Below are positions 12,501 through 22,747 of a stretch of 64,000 nucleotides of DNA, in pieces (the first letter of the stretch is position 1; every line of letters begins with the position of its first letter). Below the pieces are notes generated by a model. It worked only from the letters and a program-made list of their open reading frames with translations. It did no database searches and was not told where the DNA came from. Source of the DNA: Oikopleura dioica (Eukaryota; Chordata; Appendicularia; Copelata; Oikopleuridae); assembly GCA_907165135.1 (NCBI GenBank), contig OU015566.1, positions 9,532,157-9,596,156 of the forward strand, written 5' to 3'. The position numbers and the translations under genes are program-made.

Positions 12501-13813
12501 AGCTAATTGAAGACAAAAACATATCCGAGTTTCCAGAAGAGATAGAAATGGTTCTCTTTCAACCCTCGACCACAACAATTCAAGCTTGTTTTAGGATCCA
12601 GAATCAGAGGAAGAAACAAGTAGTAAAGCACCCAGTTCGAGTGCCAAAACTGACGTGAAATCCCCTATCGCTGGTGGTGTCGCGATCATCCCCAACATGG
12701 GCTCGCTTCTCAAGAATCCAAAATTCAGAAACGAAAACTCAAAAACAACTGCAATCAGCAAACAGGAACCAGTACCAGAGACGGACAAACCGAAAAATGC
12801 AAGCATCGACTTTAGAAATAATTTGAGAAAAGTCCCGCCAAAATCAAACTCATTCAAAGCAGGTAAGTCGCAGTTCACAAAAAAAAGTGGAATAATTTTT
12901 TATTCGACAAAATTTGGTTACTTTGAATTTCAATTTTATTCAATACCGCGCAAAAGCGGATCATATAGCTGTCAGCTAATCCGTCTAAGTCTCCACTGTC
13001 GGCGGCCCAATCACTCGAATTAGCCACTGGAGTGCTTATTTCGCCGCGTCAGACCCTCTCCATTAATTTTATGATCTTAGTGCGCAGAGAATATCTGCTA
13101 CTTTTATTTCTCGTTTCTCAGTAAACGAAAACAAAAGTATTTAACTATTTTGGCAAATGCCAAGGAGAAACGGGACCGTGCGTGGCTTGGCCGCGGCTTT
13201 TGAGAATGGACAAGTTCAAAATACTAATGAAAGTAATGAACAAGAAAACAACGATTGTAATTGAAAAACGAAGGCTCCGGGATGGTTTTGTTTACTGAAT
13301 TTTCAGATCGACCGATTCCGCAGGAAGCAGAGAAAACGATTCCTGAGTGGCAGCTGCGAGCGGAAGAGCGCAAGAAACGATTTACCGAGCACTATGGCGA
13401 TGGCGACCCTCTAGCTCAAGAACCAAAACCGGTAGTAAAGAACGAGCCACCGCCGGTGCCTGATCATCAGAATCGGACGAATGAGCGGCTTGAAAGCCCC
13501 CCGCCTGCCCGACCAGTAAAGGTAAATTACAAGTCGGTAACCAAGGAATGTTATTTAATTCTAGCCGGCTCAGCCAGTGGCGTCAAAACGACCACCAAGT
13601 GTCCGAAAAGATCCTGTCGCCCAAGTTAGAGTGAAAGAAGAGCCTGAAATGTATTGCGAGCCGCCTGCGCAGCATGAAGAACCGACAATGGCAGATTTGC
13701 TGCGCGAGATCAAGAGTCTGAAGATGAACGTCGAGAAGCTTTCGAAAAGGGTTGACGAAGAGTCTGCCGCGCGTAAACTGCTTGAAGCGAAGATCCGCTC
13801 GCTCGAGAACTGA
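9600..13813 (+). CDS. CD2AP: CD2AP/CIN85-family adaptor with three SH3 domains
   Basis: Scaffold linking receptor endocytosis to actin. Exons: 9600-9702, 9748-9836, 9886-10086, 11582-11824, 11898-12173, 12440-12550, 12595-12862, 13307-13521, 13565-13813. Three SH3 domains are visible (residues about 1-60, 72-130 and 190-250), with ALYDY-like starts (YKVDFPY, FKATFPY, YKVAFDY) and PDNF/PTNF ends. A long proline- and lysine-rich linker follows (GPGRRRPKTK, PPPVP), then a PEWQLRAEERKKR segment and a C-terminal coiled coil starting MADLLREIKSLKMNVEKL, as in CD2AP and SH3KBP1. Which of the two vertebrate paralogues it matches cannot be decided; a single pre-duplication orthologue is likely. Intron 10087-11581 is exceptionally long for this locus. 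Confidence 0.88.
10087..11581 (+). other. Long CD2AP-like intron with tandem repeat and hairpin
   Basis: This 1495-bp intron is about thirty times longer than its neighbours. It contains a two-copy direct repeat of about 44 bp (near 10409-10494, both copies ending GAAATTTTCCTAGAGT) and a perfect 10-bp inverted repeat CTTGTACCAA/TTGGTACAAG at 10534-10543 and 10551-10560. A regulatory role is possible but not shown. Confidence 0.6.
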
Positions 13814-14068
13814 TCTTGACCGGTGGTCGGCACTTGCATTCCGTTGTATTCTCTATCTAAGCGTTCTATCTTCCTATTTCAATTCTGGAAACAAAAATAC
13901 TTAAAATATTCTGAGTTCACCGTTCCTTCACATTCAGCTTCGCTCTTCATCCTTTCGGATTTTAAATTTGTATAAAAGAAATAAACAATTTAAAGAAAAT
14001 CATTCAAAACATGTCTTTAAATATTCCTTCTTGTCTGGTAGACATCGCCTGCTCGGAAGAGGATTGGC

Positions 14069-14601
14069 TTAACCGCATGGGACAGAAGGTGTATTCCACT
14101 GCACTTAAGGACTTTTTAGCTAAATAACTTCCGAACGAATTGTCCAAATTAGATGAAAATTAAAATGGTTGTTCTTTTACTTTATTGGAGCATGTATGCC
14201 AAGTTTCAAGGAATTATCGGATACCGACCGCCCTCTGCACCGGATTATATGCGGCCTAATTGCCTAATGTGTTTGCACATTGAAACCGAACCAATATCAA
14301 GAATTTCTTGTACTAAAAGAACTTTTATATGTTTTCGATACTGCTGATTTCAAATATTGACTTTACTATGTCGAGAAATCTAAGTAAGAGATATTTTTTT
14401 AATTCACCCATATAAAAATGGGATTTTTTCTGCAATAAGGAAAAGAGATATGAAAATTTTGAAAGCAGATTTGAAATCTACACCCCGAAATTAGTATTGG
14501 GTGTAATTTTCAAGTTTATCCAATCAGTAGTTTTCTTAAGTGCAGTGGAATACACCTTCTGTCCGAGCGCCTCTATCCCCCGATCTGTCCCATGCGGTTA
14601 A
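14069..14601. mobile_element. TTAA-flanked inverted-repeat element (piggyBac-like MITE)
   Basis: The element spans 14073-14597 (525 bp) and is bounded on both sides by TTAA (14069-14072 and 14598-14601). Its termini are CCGCATGGGACAG and the exact reverse complement. A further 29-bp perfect inverted repeat pairs 14081-14109 with 14535-14563; on the right side a 21-bp spacer separates it from the tip, on the left it overlaps the tip by 5 bp. No transposase frame is present, so it is a non-autonomous copy. TTAA target duplication is the hallmark of piggyBac-type transposons; the family assignment is inference. Confidence 0.75.
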
Positions 14602-15164
14602 ACAACACCCTTGCATTTCTCGATTGCAACAATCATCAGGGCATTTTAAAATTAGTCTGATTGTTGTTTATTTGCATCTGATTCAATTTATTGCGAAGAA
14701 ACTTGTATTTTTAATGTGCAATTCAAAAAAGTATTTCCCTATCTTTATTACTTTTACTCAGCATGCGCTCTGCTACACTTCTATAATTCTATTTTAACAC
14801 CCTTATCCAGCATATTGCCTCAACTTAAACTTATTAGATGCATGCTTATTCATTTAATCAGAACAAAGAAAATTTTCCGTGCCATGATTTGAAATAAAAA
14901 GAAAACTTGCTTCAGCTCTTCTCTTGAATCTCCTACTTTCTTTATTGATCTTCTTACATGTCTTTTTTCATCCCTTCACCCCGCTCGCTGTTTTTCTTCT
15001 GATCAAAAAATTACTGAACTTATCAATTGCTTTTTGCTTCTTACTTTTCTTATGTGTAAACTTAAAACTTTAAAACTCCGCTTGGAATAATTCAAAAATC
15101 ATTCTGAATATGCCTAAATATGACCTGAAATCAACAAAGACTAACTTGCTGCTTCAGAAAATTG

Positions 15165-16628
15165 ATGTCGTCGAACGAACAACAGACCTCAATCAAAGAT
15201 GACTACAACCCTGAATCCGATTATGATGTAAACTGCGAATCGATTTCTAATATCCCCCACAACCCTTTTTTCTAGTCAGCAGATTCGGCAGACGACGAAG
15301 AAATGGACCGAGACGAATTGACGAAAGAAGAAATCGAAGATGAGAAGAACGATCTTCTCAACGAGGCCGACATTCCCCTTGAAGAGCTTATGAGAATGTA
15401 TCAAATGCCACAGGGGGATGACGAGCAAGAAAATAAAGAAGAGGTAGGAAGATAATTTATCGTCCTCGTTGAAGCTATTCTGATTAACAAAATCGCTTAT
15501 TTGAACTTGAATTTAAAGGTGAAAGACGATGCCGGTGAATCATCAGAGGCGGGATTGAACCGCTCTGCGCTGACTACTATCATGAATACGTCATCTCTGG
15601 ATGACGGGACCGACGAGGAAGACGCAGACTACCAGCCACGTATTAAAATGAACAGTAACAAGCACATTTACAAAGAGCCCAGGATTGGAGAGCAGTACCA
15701 AGTCAGCCCGGCAAATATTCCAGAGGTATTGTTTGATATCATTTCTATCAAAAAATATCATCTTCAGGTGCTTAAAGCTGACGATAGCGCGAAAGAAGAA
15801 ACTTTAACTTTGGAGACGACCCTCTGGAAGCCCAGTGAAGAGGATCCTCTCACTTTCTATAGAACGCTTCAAAATTCCAAGAAGCGAAAGCGAAAAGTAA
15901 TCTTGTTTCTCCCAGCAGAAGTTATCAGCTGTTCAGGAGCCCTCAACCGAGCGCTTATCGGCCAATCATGAGCGCCCGCCACCAAGCCCGTTTTCCGACA
16001 ACGAAGAAGCGCTTTTCGACTTTTTCTGTACGAACTACAAGATTCCGCTGGCCGTCAAACGAGTCCAGCATCGCCAGAGCCAACGGAACCCGCGACATCA
16101 GAAATGGACGGGTAGAAACTATTTAAATTCAAGTGCCAATTTTTATTTAGCCGAAGAAAAAGCTGCTTTCGAAGTAGGAGTTGCAACGAAAGGCAAAAAC
16201 TTCTTCAAGATCCGCGAAGAGTACCTTCCAAAGAAGGACGTGAAAGACCTTGTCCTTCATTACTACTTCGTAAGTCATCTTTCTCTCGAATCTTTTCGGA
16301 AATCTTATTAGTGGAAGAAAAGCGCTAACTACGACACCTTCTCTGCCAAAACGAGATCGAAGCGCAACGGAAACTCCACCAACTACATGGAGAAGCTCAT
16401 CGAAGAGCTAGAAACCAAACGACCCAGACGAAACGGCCCAAGAGCGCCTGAAGAGCCGTATTTCTTCTAAGCCTTGACCTGTAAAACCAACATTTCAGAT
16501 CATCAAACACTAACGGTCACGCAAAGACTGAAACAAACGCTGCGCAAAGTGAATCCACCGCTCCAACTTCCAACAAGGTGATGACTCTCCAGCTGAACGG
16601 TGACACTTGGAGCGTCAGCGAAGATTAG
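15165..16628 (+). CDS. MIER1: MIER-family ELM2/SANT transcriptional regulator
   Basis: Nuclear corepressor that recruits HDAC1/2. Exons 15165-15227, 15276-15443, 15519-15725, 15768-15896, 15937-16111, 16151-16269, 16312-16457 and 16499-16628 join in frame. The N-terminus is acidic and contains the block DIPLEELMRMY typical of MIER proteins. An ELM2-like region follows (GEQYQVSPANIPE, then DNEEALFDFF), then a SANT domain (AAFEVGVATKGKNFFKIREE, VLHYYFWKKSANYD). The C-terminus is short. Introns of 40 and 42 bp (15897-15936, 15726-15767) are needed to keep the frame. Assignment within the MIER1/2/3 group is not possible. Confidence 0.82.
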
Positions 16629-16887
16629 GCAAATTAAATATAACGAGATTAAAAAACGCTTTCCTTGCAAACTGCACTTTCTCAGCACCATTATTCATTT
16701 ATCTGCGATTCGTTCTCGTTCCTTTATCTCCTCCCTGTTCAGCAAGACCCTGCCGGATCGGCTTATTCTTGCCGGCCTGGTGGGGTCCTTTTTCATTTAT
16801 CTACGAATTTTCTACATGTTCTCTGAGTTGAATAAGAGCTTTGCGCTGTCAAATTTTTCTAAAAGAAAACCATTCCAGAATTGAAAG

Positions 16888-18156
16888 ATGGTGAAGAAAA
16901 CTGGCAAGCCAGGAAACTCGACTCGTGCGAAAGCGCTTGTTTCCATGGCCCAGCAAGCGTCGCAAAAGTATCTCGAGGAAATCGACGTCAACATGGGAGA
17001 TGGCTACTCGCTCGTTTACGAAAAACCTTCGGAGGAGTCAATTAACTACGCTTTCGAACTTACAAAGCAAAACATGCAGGAGCTCTACGAACAGGCACCC
17101 GAGTGGGGCTGGCATGGTGAGTTTTTTTTACCAACGGTACAGAATCTGTTACTACAGTGATGGAATAAGTATCACTATGTGATGGAGTAAGACCGCCAAA
17201 ATAGGCATTCATTTTATTAAAAATCAGCTACCAGTTGGACCATGTGTTGTTCCAGCTTATAGTAAAGGAAAAACAGCAGCAGCAGATAACACAATCGCTT
17301 CTTGAATTCGATTCCGATACAAATACATTCTCATATCGTGAGCTTTCTTCTGTAGTAGCGATTTCACTGCTGTTCTCAAAATCAATTGTATCGTACGTTC
17401 GCCAAACCTACAAAAATAATTTAGTTCCAAATTCTCATTCAACAACTTACTCGCATCAGTTTCAGGGACATTTTTGGTTCTCTTATCATTATTTTCTAAA
17501 AATACTAGACCTATTCTTTGACTAAGTAAATAAGAGTCTTTTTTCGGTCCTCGATATCCAATATGGCCAGCAAGATTGTTACGTCAAAGAACTTATAAGC
17601 CCATATATTGATGATCATCCTCTTATGAATCTGAGTATATTTTCAGACGACGAGAAAATGAAAGAAATTAAAAGCGCGAAGCAGCATACGCTGTTTGTTC
17701 ATCACGAAGGTCAACGCCGTGGAATCTGTTGCCTTCGCTGGCTCACCGAAAACAATGAGCCCGTGCTTTACCTGTACGAAATTCAGCTTGAAGCATCTGC
17801 CTGTCGCTTTGGCCTTGGGTAAGCGCACAACCTTAGTTGCGCTTTTGAAATATCTTTTTATTCTCAAGGACGAAAATCATGACATTGGTCGAGAAGTTGG
17901 CGAGCAAATCACGAATGCAAAAAGTCGTGTTGACAGTTTTGATAAATAATGTCGCCGCTGTCGAGTTTTATAGAAAACTCAATTACACGAATAATGAAAA
18001 GTTGGACAAGACCTTCAGGACTCGGATTTGCTTTCTGACGATTTTAATCAAAATCAGGCCAATGTAAATCCGAACGAACAGCTACAGAATTCTGTCAAAG
18101 AAAATCAAGCCAGATGGCGACGTAGAGCTGAAATACCAAGCCTAGAAAAGACGTAG
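16888..18156 (+). CDS. NAA40: N-alpha-acetyltransferase 40 (NatD, histone H4/H2A)
   Basis: Acetylates the N-terminus of histones H4 and H2A using acetyl-CoA. Exons 16888-17116, 17647-17818 and 17869 onward. Family features: FELTKQNMQELYEQAPEWGW, YLYEIQLEASACRFGLG carrying the acetyl-CoA pyrophosphate-binding RxGLG loop, then MQKVVLTVLINN and AAVEFYRKLNY. Human NAA40 has the same order and spacing. The C-terminus is uncertain. The simple frame stops at 18064-18066, but an open frame beginning after TTCAG at 18018 runs to 18156 and starts DSDLLSDD, which resembles the family's acidic tail; joining it needs removal of about 29 bp with no GT donor. The start lies 260 bp after the MIER stop, and an acceptor-like TTCCAG lies 8 bp before the ATG. 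Confidence 0.82.
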
Positions 18157-18279
18157 AAATCATGCGTTTAGTTTCTTATAGAATTTTCCTTTATCTCAAA
18201 CTGCCTTACTGTAACTGCATCAAACATGTCTCCTCGAGGGAGCCAGAAACAAGTTTATCCTTGAAATTTTAAAGTTTAG

Positions 18280-19088
18280 ATGGAGCAGCGTACTCCAGTC
18301 GTGAAAGTAAACACGCAGAAAGAAGCGTTGGCAAGGGCGGAGGCGAGGTTGAATAACTTGCTAAGCGGACTTTCTGATGTAGGCCTATTTGAATTAGTTA
18401 CCGATGACGGTAGCTTAATTTTGTGTAGGAACTGAATACAGCTCATGAGAAGTCAACTGTTTCTCAATCAGAAGGCTTCGGTAAATGTGCCAGATGCCAG
18501 CAAAGAATCGATAGTCTTGAAGAGGGATGCAGAGCTCTTGGAGAGACTTTCCACAACGCTTGTTTTCACTGCAACAGATGTGGAGATCAGCTCGTTCATA
18601 AACAGTTCGTCCACTCAAGTAATCATTAATGCAAAAGTATCGGCTTCTTATTTTTCGTATTCAGACAACAGAGTTTACTGCGAGGAATGTCACAACTCAA
18701 TAGATGTTCTCTCGCATCCTCCCTCTTGCTCGAGCTGCTTGAAGCCGATCACGGATCGAATCTGCACAGCTTCGGGAAAGCGTTTCCACATTCCGTGCTT
18801 TGTCTGCTCAATTTGCAAATGCCCTCTCGCTGGGCAAGAGTTTCGACTTGGTCCTGGACCAGAATGGGAGGTAAGGAACTAACTTAAGACTTGCGTGTTG
18901 AAATAAACTCGTCATTTCAGCTCCTGTGCTTCAAAGACTGGTCGCTGCGCTATGCCCCACGATGTGGCGGTTGTACGAAGCCCATTCTGCCCAAGAATTC
19001 CAGCGACAAAATCGACTGTTACCAGATTCTCACTTCTGCTTCACAACAAACGCCTAACAGCTTTTATCATTTCCAGTGCATCAATTGA
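18280..19088 (+). CDS. Zyxin-family-like LIM protein, third LIM domain cut short
   Basis: Exons 18280-18378, 18429-18618, 18665-18870 and 18921-19088. After a short N-terminal helix (LARAEARLNNLL) come LIM1 (CARCQQRI ... FHNACFHCNRC ... YCEECH), LIM2 (CSSCLKPI ... FHIPCFVCSIC ... LLCFKDW) and the start of LIM3 (CGGCTKPILP ... FYHFQC), which ends at a stop right after its first zinc-binding half. The order and the phrase KPITDRI ... SGKRFH match zyxin, LPP, TRIP6 and FBLIM1 group proteins, which act at focal adhesions and in the nucleus. The proline-rich N-terminus of zyxin is missing. The orthologue cannot be named. A TTTAG directly precedes the ATG. Confidence 0.75.
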
Positions 19089-19334
19089 AAATAGAAAGTT
19101 CTTTACCGAAAAGTGCTACCAAAGAAGTCTTCAATTTACTATTGAGAAAATAATTTACAACAACTCGTTTCTATTATTATCTTCCTTAACCTCTTATTCT
19201 TCCAATTCTCGTTTCGACCACTTTTTCCTCTCCTGTTTGCCGTGAACTACCTTATGAGCCGTAAGTCTTCCAATAAATTATTTCCTAAATGGTTTATTTA
19301 AATCTAAAAAAACAGCGTTAAATATGTATGCAGC

Positions 19335-20242
19335 TCAAGAACAGTTTTCTGGTTGAATGTATATTTCCTCGTCAGCAGTCAGGCTTTGCAGGGTTTCTTT
19401 TACAGAAGAAAAGTCTTTCTGAAAGAGAATTTTTAAGGCGCTGAAATTTGAATTGACCTTGATTTTAGCCGGGCAGATTCTACTCTAATGTCAAACAGAG
19501 CTCCTTTCAGTGAGTTAGTTTCATAAAAGTCTTTGGAAGCTTCCAACTCGCGCTAGAATTCCAAATCTACGTCTTTAGCCCGATTTCGAGATAGATTACC
19601 TGCAGATTCTTGAGACGTCTCACGAATTCTTTGTCACTTTCTGATTGGGACGCGTCGTCGATTTTCTTCTCAATTTGTTTCTGAAATGGTTTAATTCAGA
19701 ATGGCTTGAAGGAAGGACTCACGCTATCTTCGTCCAGTTTGATCAGGTCGTTCATCACTTCTGAAAAGGAAAAATGTTTAAAAAGTTTTCAATTTTTTTC
19801 TTGGAAACCTTGATAAGTGTTGGAGTAGAGCGTTTCCACGGAAAGTGAAGATGCTATGTCTGAAGCAAGATTTGTCTCGTGAGAGTCGGAGGATAGATAA
19901 CGGAATTGAGCTCGAATCCCTTCTTTGAATTTATTGAGCTGGGATGTATCTGTTGTATCGGAATAGTTCTTAAGAAAATGTACCATAGAAAATAGAAGAA
20001 TCCGTAGCTCTTACTTTTGCGCTTGTATGAGGAGCTTCAACATCATTCAACCTTTGGTATTTCTTCATTCTTTCATCCCTCTTGCTCGGCTTTTTCTTTT
20101 TCCATCGCCAGACGGCAATTCCAATAGCCATAAGAACAAGCCACACTCCAAAAGTTATCAAAGCTTTTGAATTTTGAAAAGTCCTATCAACAGGCTCGTC
20201 GTCATCCATTTTCTTGGAGTTATCTGCTGGTCGATATTTCAT
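19335..20242 (-). CDS. Unidentified single-pass membrane protein with coiled coil
   Basis: Six exons join in frame on the minus strand: 20015-20242, 19809-19968, 19723-19760, 19600-19680, 19484-19552, 19335-19418. The protein is about 215 residues. An N-terminal segment is followed by one hydrophobic helix (ALITFGVWLVLMAIGIAVW) and a strongly basic stop-transfer segment (RWKKKKPSKRDERMKK). The rest is charged and likely helical or coiled coil (DKEFVRRLKNLQRELEASK), ending QPENCS. I do not recognise the family. The start at 20242 was chosen as the first in-frame ATG; 20209 is an alternative. It is head-to-head with the kinase gene at 20273, so the two probably share a promoter of about 30 bp between start codons. 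Confidence 0.6.
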
Positions 20243-20272
20243 AGAGAGCACATAACAAACCGCATCTAGAAA

Positions 20273-20916
20273 ATGGCCTTTGGTCGTAGAAAACGGATCG
20301 TTCTGCTGTCAGGACCAACTAATTCTGGTACTGAGCGCATGATTTACTAATATTCATCCTTTTTTAATAAGGCAAGACGACTTTGTCGAAGGAATTAGCG
20401 GAGAAGATCAAGAACTGTCTATTGGTTCACCAAGATCCTTTCTACCACCCTGATGAATTTATCTTTTCAAAAGGTCTTTCTTGGGATCACACTGAAGCGA
20501 TCAATTGGAATGAGATCAGGAGAAAAGTCGAGTTTTCAGAAAAACAGCTGGTTATAATCGAAGGAACAATGGTTGTGGATGAACTGATAGGTCTTGGAAA
20601 GAAAGAACTTTTGAACGAAGAATGGAAAGTTCTTCCAGTTTGGCCAAGGGCTTCAAATTTATTCTTACCGCAACAATTGAGTTCATAAGCCCTTATTAAG
20701 CTTGATATTGAGAAAGAACTAGCTGAAAGTCGACGAAGTTCAAGGGCAGACTACGAAGTTGCTGATCCGCCGGGTTACTTTGAGAACGAAGTTTGGCCAC
20801 TCTCCTGCAGGAAGAAAAAATTATGCGAAATTTCAAATATTGAAATCTTCGCTCAGAAAGATATTTTGCTATTGAAAAATTTAATCTGTCAATTTTTATC
20901 AGATCAAGACTCTTGA
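20273..20916 (+). CDS. NMRK1: Nicotinamide riboside kinase-like protein
   Basis: Likely phosphorylates nicotinamide riboside for NAD+ salvage. Exons 20273-20327, 20372-20628 and 20701-20916. It starts with the P-loop SGPTNSGKTTLSKEL, as in NMRK1/2, then NCLLVHQDPFY (the QDDFF-like segment), a WD element (SWDHTEAINW) and VIIEGTMVV. The third exon carries the lid-like ESRRSSR and the diagnostic DPPGYFENEVWP (family DSPGYFDGHVWP). The exon 2-3 join uses gt at 20629 and AG ending at 20700, and restores the FLTI-like register. The C-terminus differs from vertebrate proteins but has the expected length. Confidence 0.85.
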
Positions 20917-20994
20917 TTTAAGAGCAATGAAAGTATCTTCCATGATTTCAACAAATTCGCGTTCATAATTGCCAAAATTTGTGCTTTCTCCAGT

Positions 20995-21067
20995 GGTCCT
21001 ATGGTGTAATGGCTATCACTGTGGACTTTGAATCCACCAATCCGAGTTCGAATCTCGGTAGGACCTT
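20995..21067 (+). tRNA. tRNA-Gln (anticodon TTG)
   Basis: A full cloverleaf can be drawn: acceptor stem GGTCCTA pairing with TAGGACC, D arm with GGTGTAATGGC, anticodon stem-loop with CTTTGAA (anticodon TTG), and a T arm with GAGTTCGAATCTC. There is no intron and the discriminator base is T. A T-run at about 21070 can serve as the RNA polymerase III terminator. The sequence closely follows animal tRNA-Gln. Confidence 0.95.
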
Positions 21068-21166
21068 CCTTTTTTCATCCCTTTCAAATTACCCTTTCTG
21101 CTCTCAGCATTGATTTTTACTTACCCCTCCCGTTAAAATATCACAAGTACTGATGATTCGCTTAGA

Positions 21167-22747
21167 ATGGATGAGAACTCGTTGATTTTCGGACTCGAGA
21201 GCGCATCAAGAGAGCTCTGCCCTGTTGTTGGCGATGCGGATGTTGTCAGATTTCTAGGTACTGCTGGCGCTGTTTTAATTAGCTATTTATGTTCAGCTGT
21301 GACGCAAAATCCTACTGGAGGAAACTCCATTTCTTTACTCACGTTCGACGAAGACGACAATCAAGTAACGCGCTTTCAATTCATGACAAAAGCGGAGCAC
21401 TGGAGAGTATCTTCCTGCCCTCAAGATGTTGCTAAGTTTGCCACAGTCTCGCAGGAGATTTCAAAGTCTGAAGATGGAAAGTACACAAGTGTGGCCAAAG
21501 CGAATGTGTTCATTCTAAACGAGGACATTTCGAATTTCAACGAACAAAGTCAGAAAGCCTTGGATCCAGCCCTGGTAATCATGTTGGCTTTGGTCGAAAT
21601 TTATTCGAAATATTTAGCAATTCAAAGTCGATCATTTGGCGAATTTAACCTGGAAGCCGGAGGAAAGCTCGACTCAAGGACTCGCAATGGTGTCTAACAC
21701 TAGCCTCTTCGTTCTGGAAGACCTTGAGCAAGAAAATCCGGAGCTCATCGCGAAAACAAGAGGAATGAATGGCCCTGTCGCCTGGGATCCGCACAATCCA
21801 AGCTCAGTCGTTGCCGGTAAATTCTATAGCACCTCGATGATGATGCTAATTTGCATTTTTATCAAGTACGCACTTGAGAATCAAATTCCCGAATCTTCCT
21901 TCCACAAGTTTTACATTCACACGATTAAAAAAATTTATTGAAAGGTTGAAGCGACTTGTAAATTTGTGTATTTCAGCTGCGGTCGGGCATTCCGCGCGCG
22001 CCTACGACGTGCGTTCCAAGGCGCTTGCCTGGGAAGTCGGCCACCGCTTCAACGTGCGCGATCTCGACTTCAACCCTAACAAGAGCTTCCAGCTGGCTTT
22101 GGGCAGAGTTTGAAATGCTCGCAAATGCTCGCGAGCGCAAAGAGCGAGAGCGAAAATATATTATTGCTCTGAGAGCAGGGGAGCGGGAGCATGAAAATGA
22201 ATATGCTCGAGAGCCAAAAGAGCGAGAGCCCAAATTTGAAATTTCAAACTCTGGCTTTGGGAGCGGACGATGGTGGAGTCAAGTTCTACGACACCAGAAA
22301 AGCGGCGAACCCGGTCAAGACGATACAGGGAGTTCATACTCACTGGACTTGGCAGGTAACTATCATTTCTCTTTTCAATGCCATTTTCCAGGAAAAATTT
22401 ACTCGAATAAGGTCAAATTCAATCCTGTTCACGATCAATTGTTCCTCACATCTGGCGGTGACGGTTCTGTTTACCTTCATTCGATTACTTCTATTTCTTC
22501 TGAACCATTCGGTTCGATGATTGAAGAAGAGTCGACTAAAAAGATAGACGATGGAGTCATTCTCAAATTCGACGAACATGAAGGTATCTATGCTGAATAA
22601 AATATTTCCTTGAGTTTTTCGTTAGATGCTGTTTATTCCTGCCAATGGTCGACCGCAAATCCATGGCTATTCGCCTCGCTTTCGCACGATGGAAGAATGG
22701 TCATAAATCAAGTCCCGAAATCAGTAAAATACGATATTTTACTGTAA
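21167..22747 (+). CDS. EIPR1: EIPR1 (TSSC1) WD40 protein, exon interrupted by a small transposon
   Basis: EIPR1 binds the EARP/GARP tethering complexes for endosome recycling and dense-core vesicle sorting. Exons 21167-21257, 21297-21574, 21618-21816, 21977 to about 22107, then to 22355, 22412-22583 and 22626-22747. Recognisable blocks: IFGLES at the N-terminus, [28 protein letters not shown], and the C-terminus [20 protein letters not shown] ending YDILL. Human EIPR1 has the same blocks in the same order. Inside exon 4, between LALG and ADDGG, a 150-bp element plus 8-bp duplication breaks the frame with a stop at 22111. A splice from gt at 22108 to AG at 22225-22226 would keep the frame open while adding a few residues. 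Whether this allele makes full-length protein must be tested. Confidence 0.88.
22096..22261. mobile_element. hAT-like MITE inside an EIPR1 coding exon
   Basis: The element is 22104-22253 (150 bp), bounded by perfect 13-bp terminal inverted repeats CAGAGTTTGAAAT and ATTTCAAACTCTG, and flanked by an exact 8-bp target duplication GCTTTGGG (22096-22103 and 22254-22261). The interior is simple-sequence-like (GAGCGAGAGC units) with no coding capacity. An 8-bp duplication and CAGAG-type ends fit the hAT superfamily. Removing element plus one duplication restores the EIPR1 reading frame and family spacing exactly, which shows the insertion is younger than the exon. Confidence 0.85.
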
